DNA of 29,029 bases from Cloacimonetes bacterium TCS62 (lineage in GTDB: Bacteria > Cloacimonadota > Cloacimonadia > Cloacimonadales > TCS61): the NCBI GenBank assembly GCA_001577185.1, contig LSCM01000006.1, forward strand, positions 1 through 29,029. Direction: 5' to 3'. The position numbers and the translations under genes are program-made. Under the pieces are notes generated by a model. That model ran no database searches. It was not told the DNA's origin and was given only the letters and a program-made list of their open reading frames with translations. Positions 8,302 to 16,675 of the stretch are shown piece after piece (position 1 is the stretch's first letter; every line of letters begins with the position of its first letter).

Positions 8302-9189
8302 TTAGAACCTTTTAGTTAGGAATACACCAGGTGATATTTCGTTATTTATCATTACAGGAGCAAATTTTACTTTGATCTGAGAAGTTGTGCTAGAAAGATA
8401 TTCCAAATTATATTTTTTTGTCAATCGTGCTGCATCAATTGCCGCTAGAATGTGATTAAAAATTATCCCAAAATTAAACATCTTTGCTTTATCATAATAT
8501 TTTTCTGCATCTTTTCTCATATTGATATAAGTTGCTCTCATGCTTGAATATTTGCCATTTGTATTATCATAGAATTCGTGATTAGCTTCATAATCAGGAT
8601 AATCTTCATTAACGGGAATGTTACCTTCCCATGAATTATTATCATTTCCCGTATTGGAAGTGTCCCAAATCCAATCAACATCTCCATTTCCATAGATCTC
8701 ATACCAATCAAGCCAACCAAAGATATATTTATTGTATTTTCCGATATCTTCATAAAAATGTTGCGTATCTGTATCATCTAACTGAAAATGATCTGCATCA
8801 TAAAAATATGTTTCTCCCAAAAAATCATTTTTGATCTCATCGTGGCGATCTCTTGAGTATCTATGAACCATTTCACCATTTATTGGATTTTCCACGAGTT
8901 CACTATTTGCAAATTTCTCATAATCATCGGTGATATCGTCCCCTTTTTCATTATACACAAAAAAACCAGCCAAAAGACCAATCTCGATAAGAGGGGAGAG
9001 GTATGTAGTGATACTTTTCTTATCAGCATAAAATTGTCCTGCTCCTGGAAATAAGGATGATAGTATCATAGCTTTTGCAACCGATTTTTGTTTATAATTT
9101 ACTTCAATTATATCATTCTTGATCTCCTGTGATGTTAGAGTTAATGTTAAAATCATTATTACTAAAATCAATATTATTTTCTTTGTCAT
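8302..9189 (-). CDS. DUF5683-like exported protein, first of three tandem copies
   Basis: This is the longest copy at 295 residues. It has a signal peptide (MTKKIILILVIMILTLTLTS) followed by SLFPGAGQFYADK, the best match in the trio to the canonical PGxGQxY turn of DUF5683. A membrane-like segment (LSPLIEIGLLAGFFVY) comes next. The middle, about residues 85-225, is very rich in Asp, Asn and Tyr and accounts for the extra length. It includes an Asp/Asn/Trp-rich segment around DWYEIYGNGDVDWIWD that could bind calcium, though that is speculation. A second helix (FNFGIIFNHILAAIDAARLTKKYN) and a beta-like tail complete it. It starts 10 bases after the M6 protease stop. Confidence 0.8.
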   Translation of the reverse strand: MTKKIILILVIMILTLTLTSQEIKNDIIEVNYKQKSVAKAMILSSLFPGAGQFYADKKSITTYLSPLIEIGLLAGFFVYNEKGDDITDDYEKFANSELVENPINGEMVHRYSRDRHDEIKNDFLGETYFYDADHFQLDDTDTQHFYEDIGKYNKYIFGWLDWYEIYGNGDVDWIWDTSNTGNDNNSWEGNIPVNEDYPDYEANHEFYDNTNGKYSSMRATYINMRKDAEKYYDKAKMFNFGIIFNHILAAIDAARLTKKYNLEYLSSTTSQIKVKFAPVMINNEISPGVFLTKRF

Positions 9190-9199
9190 AATTTTCTCC

Positions 9200-12100
9200 T
9201 TAATTTACTATCGCAAAGGTAATTTTCTTTTTTTCATTTCCTGATTTAATTATTGCAAAATAAACTCCGGATGCTATATTTTTTGTATTCCAGCGGAAAT
9301 CTTGAATATTATTTGCTTCCTTAAGAATATTAGTATTAAGTAGCATATTACCGGCAATATCAAATATCTTAAGTTCTATCTTATTACTTGCATTATTGAT
9401 TCGAATTCTGATCTCACCATTTTTAGCAGGATTAGGGAATGCATATGCATCAAGTTTAGCTGAAATACTGGTATCGTAATCTATTTCACCTTCATAAAGA
9501 GAATAAGATCTGTTCCTATAGCCATTCCAGATAATCGGATCTTCATTCACATTTTCTATATAGGAGGAATAGAGATTAAAACTATTATCAGAATAAATAT
9601 AAAAGAGTTTTTGATCTATATCATCCCAATAAAATTGATCTTGAATCTCATTTTTGCACCAATAGAAGGAATTAGCGATTCTAAAGTTTGCTTCATTATC
9701 AATAGCAAGAAATCCACCATTAAGTTCTTCAATGAGAATCATCGGGTTTTCATTGAATTTTATGATTCTGGGGAAACGGTTTGGTATTATGGATCTATTT
9801 TCCAAATAAGCAGGAAAACCTTCTCTAAGAGTACCTCCTAAGCTTAATGCAAAAATTTTATCTGATGCTCCAAAAACCAAATATACTTGGCTGCTATTAT
9901 CTAATTCACCTAAGGCTAGTTGGGTTGGTTTCTTAGAAGTATAAGGATACAAACTAAATAGCTTTTCAGCTTCCATGTTCTGTATTTTAAAAATATCCCC
10001 TAATGAGTTTTGGATAAAAACAGCATTTTTTTCCGGATCGTTATCTTCATAGCAAATAGGAATATTTTGTGAAGTTAAATCTGGAATTTGCACATAATTT
10101 TGCAATGATGGAGCGAGTGGGTCTATGAAATAAACTCTATCAGATGAAGTAGCGATAATTGAGCCATTATAAGCTAATCTACTTTCAGAGATAGATAGCT
10201 CACTTTCACCAACATACAATTTTTCTGTACATGAAACGACTAAGATATCCTTATCTTCAATATACATTGGGGTATCAAAGATCTCAGAAGAATAGGAATA
10301 TGATTCTTGATGCTCAGGAGTTATGCTTGTAATAGAGTTATCAGCTATAAATAGAAATTCATCGTTATCATCGGAATTTGTGTCGACTGGCAAAATGGAA
10401 TTTGATGATATGTTTTGCAAAGGGATATTTACACCGAAGTTATCTTGCCAGATATTTCCAATATGAGAGAAAAAGTTTACATTTTCATTAGAGAGCATTG
10501 GGAATGATGGGAATCCGTATAAACTACCAATTGAACCAAGAGCGGTAATTGAATCAGCCTCAACGATTTTATCTGTCTTATCAAATAAATTCGTTCCAAA
10601 TTTAAACGACATAGATCTTTGAACATTTGGTTCGATAGAATAGCTACTTATATCATAGATCGAAAACATCGAAGGTTCATCATTATTTGTCATCAAAGCG
10701 GGAGATGAAGTTGCTGAGAGTTCATCATTAAAGATTTCACCGATGAACTCTACTTGACCATTCGCATTTACTAAGGTCTCATCATCCCAACCTGTGAAGT
10801 AACCTTCAGAATCAATAATAGGGCGATATTTATAAAAAGGCTCATACGCAGTTCCTTTCCAGAACATAGAGTACGGATTACCGATATCATCTATATTATC
10901 AGCCTCAATTATCTTTACTGCGCGATGAGCATGATAAACATTTATTGTATTATTTTCGTAATTGTTGTTTTCTGCTAAGATCTTTTCATCAATATGCCAG
11001 ATAAGAAGCCCACCACCATAATTTCTAAAATCTTGATCTATCCAGCCAGGAAGTAAAAAGTCATATTCATAATTATTACTGTTATCCGGATTAGGCGCGG
11101 GATAGGTGGGATGCAAAATAACTGTACCTTCTGAATTTGACCAAAGATAGGAACCGCCGTCCCCATCAGGGTCGGTCTGACGATTTTCCAAAATAATATA
11201 CTCGCTCTGGTTGATCGGGATTTTTACAAAATATGCGGTTGAATCGTTCATCAATGCTTCATTATATTCTGTTGCAATTGGTAAAATATTTATCTTTCTA
11301 TTTGGATCAAATTCAGAAATATCTTTCAGAATTCCTCGTTGTCGAAAAGATTCTTCAAATGGTATAGATCTCGACCAAGCTCCTGGAAAAGCCGGGAAAG
11401 TTCCTTCAAAATTAGCAGTAAGATCAGCACTATTATCTCCATCCAAATCAAAACCTAATCCCAAGAGTATTGATCCTCCACTATCCATAATATCATAGTA
11501 TCCAACTTGAGGAGAATTATTTAGGGTATTATAAAGATCTACAAATCCAAGTGAATGCCCAAATTCATGGAACATAACACCGTTAATAACTCCATAATTA
11601 TCATAAACCGGAATATTTCCAGTAGAATCTACTTCTGTATCTTGGGTTATTAATTCAGGAACATTACATGCACGATTCATAGTTAAGCCATTATCTACTT
11701 CAATGGTAGCATGATCTCCCACATTGATATAAAAAGATGGAATATCGTGAGGTGAATCACCAAGCGTATCGTGTTGCCAATCTGAACCAGCATGGATGAA
11801 CATGAAATGATCATATTCACTAAAGTTAATATTCGTATCTAAATCTGCTACAGAAAAAGCATCTTGAAAATATTCTTCAAAACGTTCTACCATCAAATCA
11901 TAATCAGAAGTTCCAGGATTATAGTAGCTCATCTTGTTGGGCAAAGTATATGCTGTAAAATCAGTTGAATCCGGTTGGGGAAAGATATCAATATCGAGAT
12001 CAAAAGATTCATAGCTCGCAGCCAGATAGTATTGTCTCAGTGCTTCTGCAAGATCTTGAAAATAAGCATGATCATGCGGCGGCTTCCCGATTGAAAAAGG

Positions 12101-12376
12101 ATAATCATCTGCATCTAAAACAAATTTACCATTTCCGGTTGTTTCAGGATCATTATCTTCTTGAAATTCAATTAAGAGGATCAAGAGTTTGTTCCCAACA
12201 CGCAATCCCTTACTAGGCCTACTTGGTTTAGAGAAATATTTTTCCAACGGGTGTATTTTTTTATTCAATTCGAATTCAAGATTATTGCTTTTTAGAACAG
12301 GGATCTTCTTAGCAAAAACACTCTTTGCGAAAGACAATCCTGTTATCAGCAATAATAACAGAATGACTTTTTTCAT
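9200..12376 (-). CDS. Secreted M6-family metalloprotease with T9SS C-terminal sorting domain
   Basis: A predicted extracellular zinc protease of 1058 residues, of the immune-inhibitor-A/M6 type. The signal peptide is at residues 1-22 (ending SVFA). The peptidase domain spans about 55-560. It holds the zinc motif HEFGHSLGFVD, with H270, E271, H274 and D280 as ligands or catalyst, and a Met-turn-like DIMDSGG near 295-301. Residues about 600-960 look like a beta-propeller or FG-GAP-type repeat region (GFPSFPML, DNDEFLFIADN, GFPAYLENR). The last 80 residues are a type A sorting domain: AFPNPAKNGEIRIR, then IFDIAGN, RWNTKNIASGVYFA and a basic KKKITFAIVN end. The gene lies 7 bases downstream of the PorV-like gene, with AAAGGTGAT as ribosome-binding site. 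It is probably exported by the T9SS and acts on external protein, consistent with peptide-feeding metabolism. Confidence 0.92.
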   Translation of the reverse strand: MKKVILLLLLITGLSFAKSVFAKKIPVLKSNNLEFELNKKIHPLEKYFSKPSRPSKGLRVGNKLLILLIEFQEDNDPETTGNGKFVLDADDYPFSIGKPPHDHAYFQDLAEALRQYYLAASYESFDLDIDIFPQPDSTDFTAYTLPNKMSYYNPGTSDYDLMVERFEEYFQDAFSVADLDTNINFSEYDHFMFIHAGSDWQHDTLGDSPHDIPSFYINVGDHATIEVDNGLTMNRACNVPELITQDTEVDSTGNIPVYDNYGVINGVMFHEFGHSLGFVDLYNTLNNSPQVGYYDIMDSGGSILLGLGFDLDGDNSADLTANFEGTFPAFPGAWSRSIPFEESFRQRGILKDISEFDPNRKINILPIATEYNEALMNDSTAYFVKIPINQSEYIILENRQTDPDGDGGSYLWSNSEGTVILHPTYPAPNPDNSNNYEYDFLLPGWIDQDFRNYGGGLLIWHIDEKILAENNNYENNTINVYHAHRAVKIIEADNIDDIGNPYSMFWKGTAYEPFYKYRPIIDSEGYFTGWDDETLVNANGQVEFIGEIFNDELSATSSPALMTNNDEPSMFSIYDISSYSIEPNVQRSMSFKFGTNLFDKTDKIVEADSITALGSIGSLYGFPSFPMLSNENVNFFSHIGNIWQDNFGVNIPLQNISSNSILPVDTNSDDNDEFLFIADNSITSITPEHQESYSYSSEIFDTPMYIEDKDILVVSCTEKLYVGESELSISESRLAYNGSIIATSSDRVYFIDPLAPSLQNYVQIPDLTSQNIPICYEDNDPEKNAVFIQNSLGDIFKIQNMEAEKLFSLYPYTSKKPTQLALGELDNSSQVYLVFGASDKIFALSLGGTLREGFPAYLENRSIIPNRFPRIIKFNENPMILIEELNGGFLAIDNEANFRIANSFYWCKNEIQDQFYWDDIDQKLFYIYSDNSFNLYSSYIENVNEDPIIWNGYRNRSYSLYEGEIDYDTSISAKLDAYAFPNPAKNGEIRIRINNASNKIELKIFDIAGNMLLNTNILKEANNIQDFRWNTKNIASGVYFAIIKSGNEKKKITFAIVN

Positions 12377-12383
12377 ATCACCT

Positions 12384-13598
12384 TTAGAACTGTACTTTTA
12401 CTGACATAGTTTGATTATAATCCTGTAAACCTCCACCAGGTTGGAAAGAATAATCAAGGTTTACAAGGTACTCATCGTTGAAAGTATAATGAAAACCTGC
12501 ACCAAAAGAGAAACCCTTAATATCACCGGCTCTATCCAGAATGTATCCTGATCTTAAAGAAAGAAGGTCTAAATACACATATTCCACACCAGCGTTCCAA
12601 ATGATCTCTCGTATTTCAATAGAATTCACAAAATTATTGATCGAAGCGAAATCATCTACAGGTTCTCCATTTTCTTCCTGGGTATTAAAATCATCAACCC
12701 AAGCAGTAAAAATTCGTTTGAAAACAGGGTCACTATTAGCCAGTACTTTGTTCATATCCATATTAATTGATAATTTATTGTATTTTGATTCTAAAGCACG
12801 ATAAGAAAATCCCATTCTCCAATTCATAGGTAACGGGTCAGATTGATCTTTATTTATATATGTTATATTGGGCCCAATGTTCTGGAAGTTAAGTCCAAAG
12901 TCTAATTTATCCACAGGAATACTATATTGTGATAATTGAGCTTTCTCCCCACCGGTTAATGATATAGCACCATTATACAAGGATAAAGCCCCATTGTAAG
13001 GAGAGACAAGGATTTGTCCAAAATCCACACCTTTATTTTTTACACCTAAATCAAAAGCATAGCTCATACCTTGACCATTTGTGTCAGATTGGCCTTGCCC
13101 TGGTCCCAGATCACTTAGGATAAATTTAAAATTTATTCCAAGACCAGTATTTTCACTTAATTGTGTTGCATAAGTAGTAGCAACGGAAAGGTCATAACTT
13201 TCAAAAGTTTCAGCTTCTTCACCTGGTTCAGGTGGGTTTTCATCTTGGAAAGTTTGCTCACCAAAAGTCATGTAGGTTGCGTTGATACCAATGTTACCAA
13301 TATCTTCAATATATTCATTACCGGCAATATGGAAATAGTACATATCATTAAAAACTTCACCGAACCAGTTAGAGTACATACTGGCAAATTGAGTTTTTCT
13401 ATTAAATGCCATCGCGCCCGGATTCCAAAAACCTGCAAAACCATCATCAACTTGAGCAACATATGCTTCGCCCAGAGCACTTGCACGAGCGCTAGGTTCG
13501 ATCAAAAGAAAGATTACCGCTGCATTTGAGACAGCACTAGCAGTTATAGGTATTATTAGTGCAATTAGCACTATTATGTATATTATTTTTAATTTCAT
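12384..13598 (-). CDS. PorV/PorQ-family outer-membrane protein (type IX secretion)
   Basis: The protein has 404 residues with a signal peptide ending ITASA. The mature N-terminus carries the family hallmark: FLLIEPSARASALGEAYVAQ, then DDGFAGFWNPGAMAF. The remainder is a run of amphipathic strands with Gly/Asn/aromatic turns (GLNFQNIGPN, WRMGFSYRAL, LRSGYILDRAG, FSFGAGFHYTF) and a C-terminal MSVKVQF strand, as expected for a FadL-like beta-barrel. PorV shuttles T9SS cargo from the pore to the attachment machinery; PorQ is a close relative. I cannot separate the two by sequence alone. A strong AGGAGG site precedes the ATG. It is the first gene of the ten-gene unit. A TATAAT hexamer lies 60-65 bases upstream (13658-13663 on the minus strand) without a convincing -35 partner. 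Confidence 0.88.
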   Translation of the reverse strand: MKLKIIYIIVLIALIIPITASAVSNAAVIFLLIEPSARASALGEAYVAQVDDGFAGFWNPGAMAFNRKTQFASMYSNWFGEVFNDMYYFHIAGNEYIEDIGNIGINATYMTFGEQTFQDENPPEPGEEAETFESYDLSVATTYATQLSENTGLGINFKFILSDLGPGQGQSDTNGQGMSYAFDLGVKNKGVDFGQILVSPYNGALSLYNGAISLTGGEKAQLSQYSIPVDKLDFGLNFQNIGPNITYINKDQSDPLPMNWRMGFSYRALESKYNKLSINMDMNKVLANSDPVFKRIFTAWVDDFNTQEENGEPVDDFASINNFVNSIEIREIIWNAGVEYVYLDLLSLRSGYILDRAGDIKGFSFGAGFHYTFNDEYLVNLDYSFQPGGGLQDYNQTMSVKVQF

Positions 13599-13683
13599 AA
13601 ATTCCTCCTAAATATTGTAAAAATGCAACTTGGCAAATCAATAATTTGCTAAAAATAATTATAGGATAAGACCTCCATATTTA

Positions 13684-13772
13684 TGGTGCCGAAGGCCGGA
13701 CTCGAACCGGCACGAGCAAATGCTCGGAGGATTTTGAATCCACTGCGTATACCAATTTCACCACTTCGGCAC
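13684..13772 (-). tRNA. tRNA-Leu (anticodon CAA), CCA encoded
   Basis: On the minus strand the acceptor arms GTGCCGA and TCGGCAC pair, and the 3' CCA is encoded. The D-arm region is TGGTGAAATTGGTATACGC. The anticodon loop reads TTCAAAA with CAA at positions 34-36. A class II variable arm (GAGCATTTGCTC) and a T-arm with GGTTCGAGTCC complete it. The long variable arm and CAA give a leucine tRNA reading UUG. The anticodon stem GTGGA/TCCTC has a T-T mismatch at its second pair (28-42). TTGACA at 13811-13816 (minus) is a plausible -35 element for it. Confidence 0.95.
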
Positions 13773-13810
13773 TTAATTAACAGGTAGCACAATTTATATT
13801 AGTATACTGA

Positions 13811-13816
13811 TGTCAA
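13811..13816 (-). promoter_or_regulatory. Candidate -35 element of the tRNA-Leu gene
   Basis: TTGACA on the minus strand ends 38 bases before the mature tRNA 5' end. A matching TATAAT is not visible at 16-19 bases (ATTGTG at 17), though TATAAA occurs at 12. Confidence 0.35.
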
Positions 13817-13842
13817 GGATTTTGATTAATAATTATTTGCAA

Positions 13843-13876
13843 AAAAACCTTCGAGATTTTGATCCCGAAGGTTTTT
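13843..13876 (-). terminator. groEL terminator
   Basis: On the minus strand the stem is AACCTTCGGGAT pairing with ATCTCGAAGGTT (one G-T pair) around loop CAAA, followed by a run of seven T. It begins 27 bases after the groEL stop and separates groEL from the tRNA-Leu gene. Confidence 0.9.
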
Positions 13877-13903
13877 AATTTTAACTTTATGTTTTGGTTG
13901 ATA

Positions 13904-15553
13904 TTACATCATTCCAGGCATTCCGCCACCCATTCCGCCACCTGCTGGCATTTGAGGCATCTTGTTGTCTTCTTCACCTTCAATGTCTGTAATTACACAT
14001 TCTGTAGTTAAGAAGAGACCAGCGATACTTGTTGCGTTTTGAAGTGCACTACGAACGACTTTTGCAGGATCTATAATACCTTTTTTAAAGAGGTCTTCAA
14101 ATTTGCTATCTGCCGCATTAAATCCAAAGTGATTATCATCAGAATTTTTTATTCTTTCAACGATAATAGCGCCTTCTTCTCCGGCATTTGAAGCAATATG
14201 GAATGCAGGTTTAGTAAGAGCATTTTTTAAGATCTCTGCGCCTACTTGTTCCTCATGTGAGCTATGCTTCATCTTATCGATAGTTTCTGCTGCATATATT
14301 AATGTTGCACCACCACCAGTAACAATTCCTTCTTCAACAGCTGCTCTCGTTGCATGAAGAGCATCATCTACGCGCGCTTTCTTTTCCTTCATTTCAGTTT
14401 CGGTAGCTGCTCCAATCTTTATTACTGCAACACCACTTGATAATTTAGCTAGTCTTTCTTGAAGTTTTTCTTTATCATAATCTGAGGTTGAATCTTCAAT
14501 TTGTGTCTTGATTTGTTTTACTCTCGCGCTTAAGTCTTTATCAGAGCCGCTTCCTTCTCTAATTGTTGTATTTTCTTTATCAATAATTGCTTTCTTCGCT
14601 CTTCCAAGATCATCAAGTTTTGCTGAGTCTAATTTACGACCCATATCTTCAGAGATGACATTACCACCAGTAAGAATGGCAATATCTTCCATCATAGCTT
14701 TTCTTCTATCGCCAAAACCCGGAGCCTTAACTGCGGCAACATTGAGTGTTCCACGTAATTTATTTACAACAAGTGTAGCTAATGCTTCACCTTCAATATC
14801 TTCTGCTATTATCAAGAAAGGCTTTCCTGTTTGAGCAACTTCTTGAAGAATTGGGAGTAAGTCTTTCATCACACTGATCTTTTTATCAAACAGAAGAATG
14901 TAAGGATCTTCAAATTCTGCGATCATTTTATCTGTGTCAGTTGCAAAATAAGGTGAGAGGTAACCACGATCGAACTGCATACCTTCCACTTTTTCTAAAT
15001 ATGTTTCTATCGATTTTGCTTCCTCAACATTTATTATTCCTTCATTCCCGACAGATTCCATTGCATCTGCTATTAATTTACCGATTTCCAGATCATTATT
15101 AGCAGATATCGAAGCTATCTGAGCTATTTCATCATTGTTTTTTATTTCCTTGCTGTGTTCTTTAATTTGTTCAGTTACAACCTTAGAAGCTTTTTCGATT
15201 CCTCTTTTTAGATACATAGGATTAACGCCTGCTGTTACATGCTTTAAACCTTCTGTGATTATTGATCTTGTGAGTACAGTTGCTGTTGTTGTGCCATCAC
15301 CAGCTATATCATGAGTCTTTTCAGCAACTTCTTTTACTAGTTGAGCTCCCATATTTTCATAAGGCTCTTCTAATTCAATATCTTTTGCGACAGTTACACC
15401 ATCTTTTGTGATCGTAGGTGAACCAAAACTCTTATCCAATACTACGTTTCTTCCCCGGGGTCCTAATGTGACCTTAACTGCGTCTGAAAGTTTGTCTATA
15501 CCTCTTTTTAGAGATGTTCTTGCATCATGACTGAATTTCATTTGTTTAGCCAT
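13904..15553 (-). CDS. groEL: 60 kDa chaperonin GroEL
   Basis: The ATP-dependent double-ring chaperonin; 549 residues is the standard length. Clear family motifs are KVTLGPRGRNVVLD (27-40), TKDGVTVAKDIE (49-60), the ATPase loop GDGTTTATVL with catalytic D86 (E. coli D87), KAPGFGDRRKAMMEDIA in the apical domain, and EGIVTGGGATL in the equatorial domain. The tail is the Gly/Met-rich GGGMGGGMPGMM. The start has TAAACAGGAGGAATTT upstream. No groES lies next to it; the upstream 250 bases contain no gene, so the co-chaperonin must be encoded elsewhere. A CIRCE operator 33-59 bases before the ATG points to HrcA heat-shock repression, and the gene has its own terminator, so it is monocistronic here. 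Confidence 0.98.
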   Translation of the reverse strand: MAKQMKFSHDARTSLKRGIDKLSDAVKVTLGPRGRNVVLDKSFGSPTITKDGVTVAKDIELEEPYENMGAQLVKEVAEKTHDIAGDGTTTATVLTRSIITEGLKHVTAGVNPMYLKRGIEKASKVVTEQIKEHSKEIKNNDEIAQIASISANNDLEIGKLIADAMESVGNEGIINVEEAKSIETYLEKVEGMQFDRGYLSPYFATDTDKMIAEFEDPYILLFDKKISVMKDLLPILQEVAQTGKPFLIIAEDIEGEALATLVVNKLRGTLNVAAVKAPGFGDRRKAMMEDIAILTGGNVISEDMGRKLDSAKLDDLGRAKKAIIDKENTTIREGSGSDKDLSARVKQIKTQIEDSTSDYDKEKLQERLAKLSSGVAVIKIGAATETEMKEKKARVDDALHATRAAVEEGIVTGGGATLIYAAETIDKMKHSSHEEQVGAEILKNALTKPAFHIASNAGEEGAIIVERIKNSDDNHFGFNAADSKFEDLFKKGIIDPAKVVRSALQNATSIAGLFLTTECVITDIEGEEDNKMPQMPAGGGMGGGMPGMM

Positions 15554-15585
15554 AAATTCCTCCTGTTTATTTTATTTTTCCATTT

Positions 15586-15612
15586 TTAGCAATCACGACT
15601 TACGAGTGCTAA
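15586..15612 (-). promoter_or_regulatory. CIRCE operator (HrcA site) of groEL
   Basis: TTAGCAATC, nine bases, GAGTGCTAA. The consensus is TTAGCACTC-N9-GAGTGCTAA, so the right arm is perfect and the left arm differs at one base. It lies 33 bases upstream of the groEL ATG. TTGACA at 15633-15638 (minus strand) is a likely -35 hexamer, placing the operator over the -10/start region. The -10 itself is not obvious. Confidence 0.93.
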
Positions 15613-15632
15613 AGAAAATGAAGTGGAATTTT

Positions 15633-15638
15633 TGTCAA
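15633..15638 (-). promoter_or_regulatory. Candidate -35 element of groEL
   Basis: TTGACA on the minus strand, 20 bases upstream of the CIRCE. The hexamer 17 bases downstream is TCTTTA, a poor -10 match. Confidence 0.4.
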
Positions 15639-15724
15639 ATAAAATTATTTATATTTCCGGATAATTAGTTCTGGAACAAAATTTATAATAAGATAAGCAT
15701 CAATTTAAATATTGTAAAAGAAAA

Positions 15725-15730
15725 TTGACA
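15725..15730 (+). promoter_or_regulatory. Candidate -35 element for the gene at 15805
   Basis: TTGACA, 74 bases before the ATG, in an AT-rich 251-base divergent intergenic region. No good TATAAT follows at 16-18 bases (AAATTA at 17; TTAACC slightly later). Confidence 0.3.
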
Positions 15731-15804
15731 AAAAAGGAATTCCATTAAAATTAACCTTAATTGCATATTTTTCAAATATATCCAAATAACCAAAAGAGGT
15801 AGAA

Positions 15805-16620
15805 ATGTTCTATAAAGAATTATTGGATTCCATAATTAAATCTGAAAAAAATCCTGTTAACAAGATGTACTTACATGAGATCAAATTAAAATGGGATAAG
15901 TTTTTAAAAATAACCAAAGAAAAGCAACCAGATAACGATTTGTTGGTAAAATCTTTAAACGATTTTATTCATTCACTTAGGCAGAAGAAGTATAAATTTA
16001 ATAAACGTTCTAAGAAAGGTTTTAACAAAAATTCTGCTTTATTTCAAGCTTACTATTTAAACGATCTGCTTTCCATATTTGTCAATAAGCAGAAAATTAT
16101 TGAAAAAGATGGTATAACTTGGGATTTTCAACCTTTTAGTTACAATATTCGTCTTGATCCGAATAATCTAAGTTCAATGAGTAGAGGTGTGAATTATAAG
16201 CAAACTTATTCTGATAAATATTTGCAATTAATTCAAAATATCGATGCTCAATATAGAGTTAGTGGTAAAAGAAATTTTACTAAGTATAAATATAAAATAC
16301 CTTTGATTGTATTCCATACTTATAAAACGCTTTTCGAAGAAGATTTTTTAAAATGTGAAAATAGTGCGACCAAAGCTAAATCAACATTTAAAAAATCAAA
16401 AACGATTATTGTAACAGAATCATTAAGGAAGGATTTTGTGCCGGATATTGAATTTTCACCGGTTGATATCATATTTATTTTGAGAAAAGATTTCTCTGAA
16501 AATAAATCTGCCAAAATATCAGCCCAAGTTGTTAAGGAATTGGAACTCAAAATATCTCATTTTCTTAAAGGTGTAGATCCAAATTCAGTAAATTTTAAAA
16601 ATACAGGTGTAATATTATAA
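15805..16620 (+). CDS. Unrecognised protein, possibly a degenerate Bpu10I-like nuclease fold
   Basis: The protein has 271 Lys-rich residues with no signal peptide and no membrane segment, so it is probably cytosolic. An AGAGGTAGAA ribosome-binding site precedes the ATG. The N-terminal 100 residues look helical and basic (LRQKKYKFNKRSKKG). The C-terminal 110 residues resemble the end of Bpu10I/BbvCI-type restriction endonucleases: a strand IPLIVFHTYKTLFEEDFL, a helix with ENSATKAKSTFKK, then KTIIVTESL and a final VDIIFILRK. In those enzymes the first strand carries an ExK-type catalytic pair (ECK-TY); here that spot reads VFH-TY, so catalysis by that motif would be lost. No methyltransferase is nearby. 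This similarity is from memory of the family pattern and is weak. The gene stands alone between groEL and the urocanase gene. Confidence 0.55.
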   Translation: MFYKELLDSIIKSEKNPVNKMYLHEIKLKWDKFLKITKEKQPDNDLLVKSLNDFIHSLRQKKYKFNKRSKKGFNKNSALFQAYYLNDLLSIFVNKQKIIEKDGITWDFQPFSYNIRLDPNNLSSMSRGVNYKQTYSDKYLQLIQNIDAQYRVSGKRNFTKYKYKIPLIVFHTYKTLFEEDFLKCENSATKAKSTFKKSKTIIVTESLRKDFVPDIEFSPVDIIFILRKDFSENKSAKISAQVVKELELKISHFLKGVDPNSVNFKNTGVIL

Positions 16621-16632
16621 TAAGTTGAAGTT

Positions 16633-16675
16633 ATTTTCCACAAACAGAAATTTAATCCAATATTTGTGAGAAAAT
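16633..16675 (+). repeat. Imperfect inverted repeat upstream of the urocanase gene
   Basis: ATTTTCCACAAA (16633-16644) pairs with TTTGTGAGAAAAT (16663-16675) over 12 base pairs with one bulged base and an 18-base loop. No T-run follows, so it is not a standard terminator. It lies 56 bases before the hutU ATG and could be an operator or an mRNA structure. Confidence 0.4.

Noticed and set aside
11211..11498. Open frame on the + strand opposite the M6 protease domain
   Set aside because: Mirror of a coding region with a conserved peptidase fold; no independent support.
13633..13649. GCAAAT/ATTTGC inverted repeat between tRNA-Leu and the porV-like gene as a terminator
   Set aside because: On the transcribed minus strand it is followed by CAAGTTGC rather than a T-run, and the stem is only six pairs.
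13658..13663. TATAAT on the minus strand as a promoter for the ten-gene unit
   Set aside because: The hexamer 17 bases upstream (CCATAA) is no -35 match and lies in the tRNA 3' end. It is kept only as a remark under the porV-like gene.
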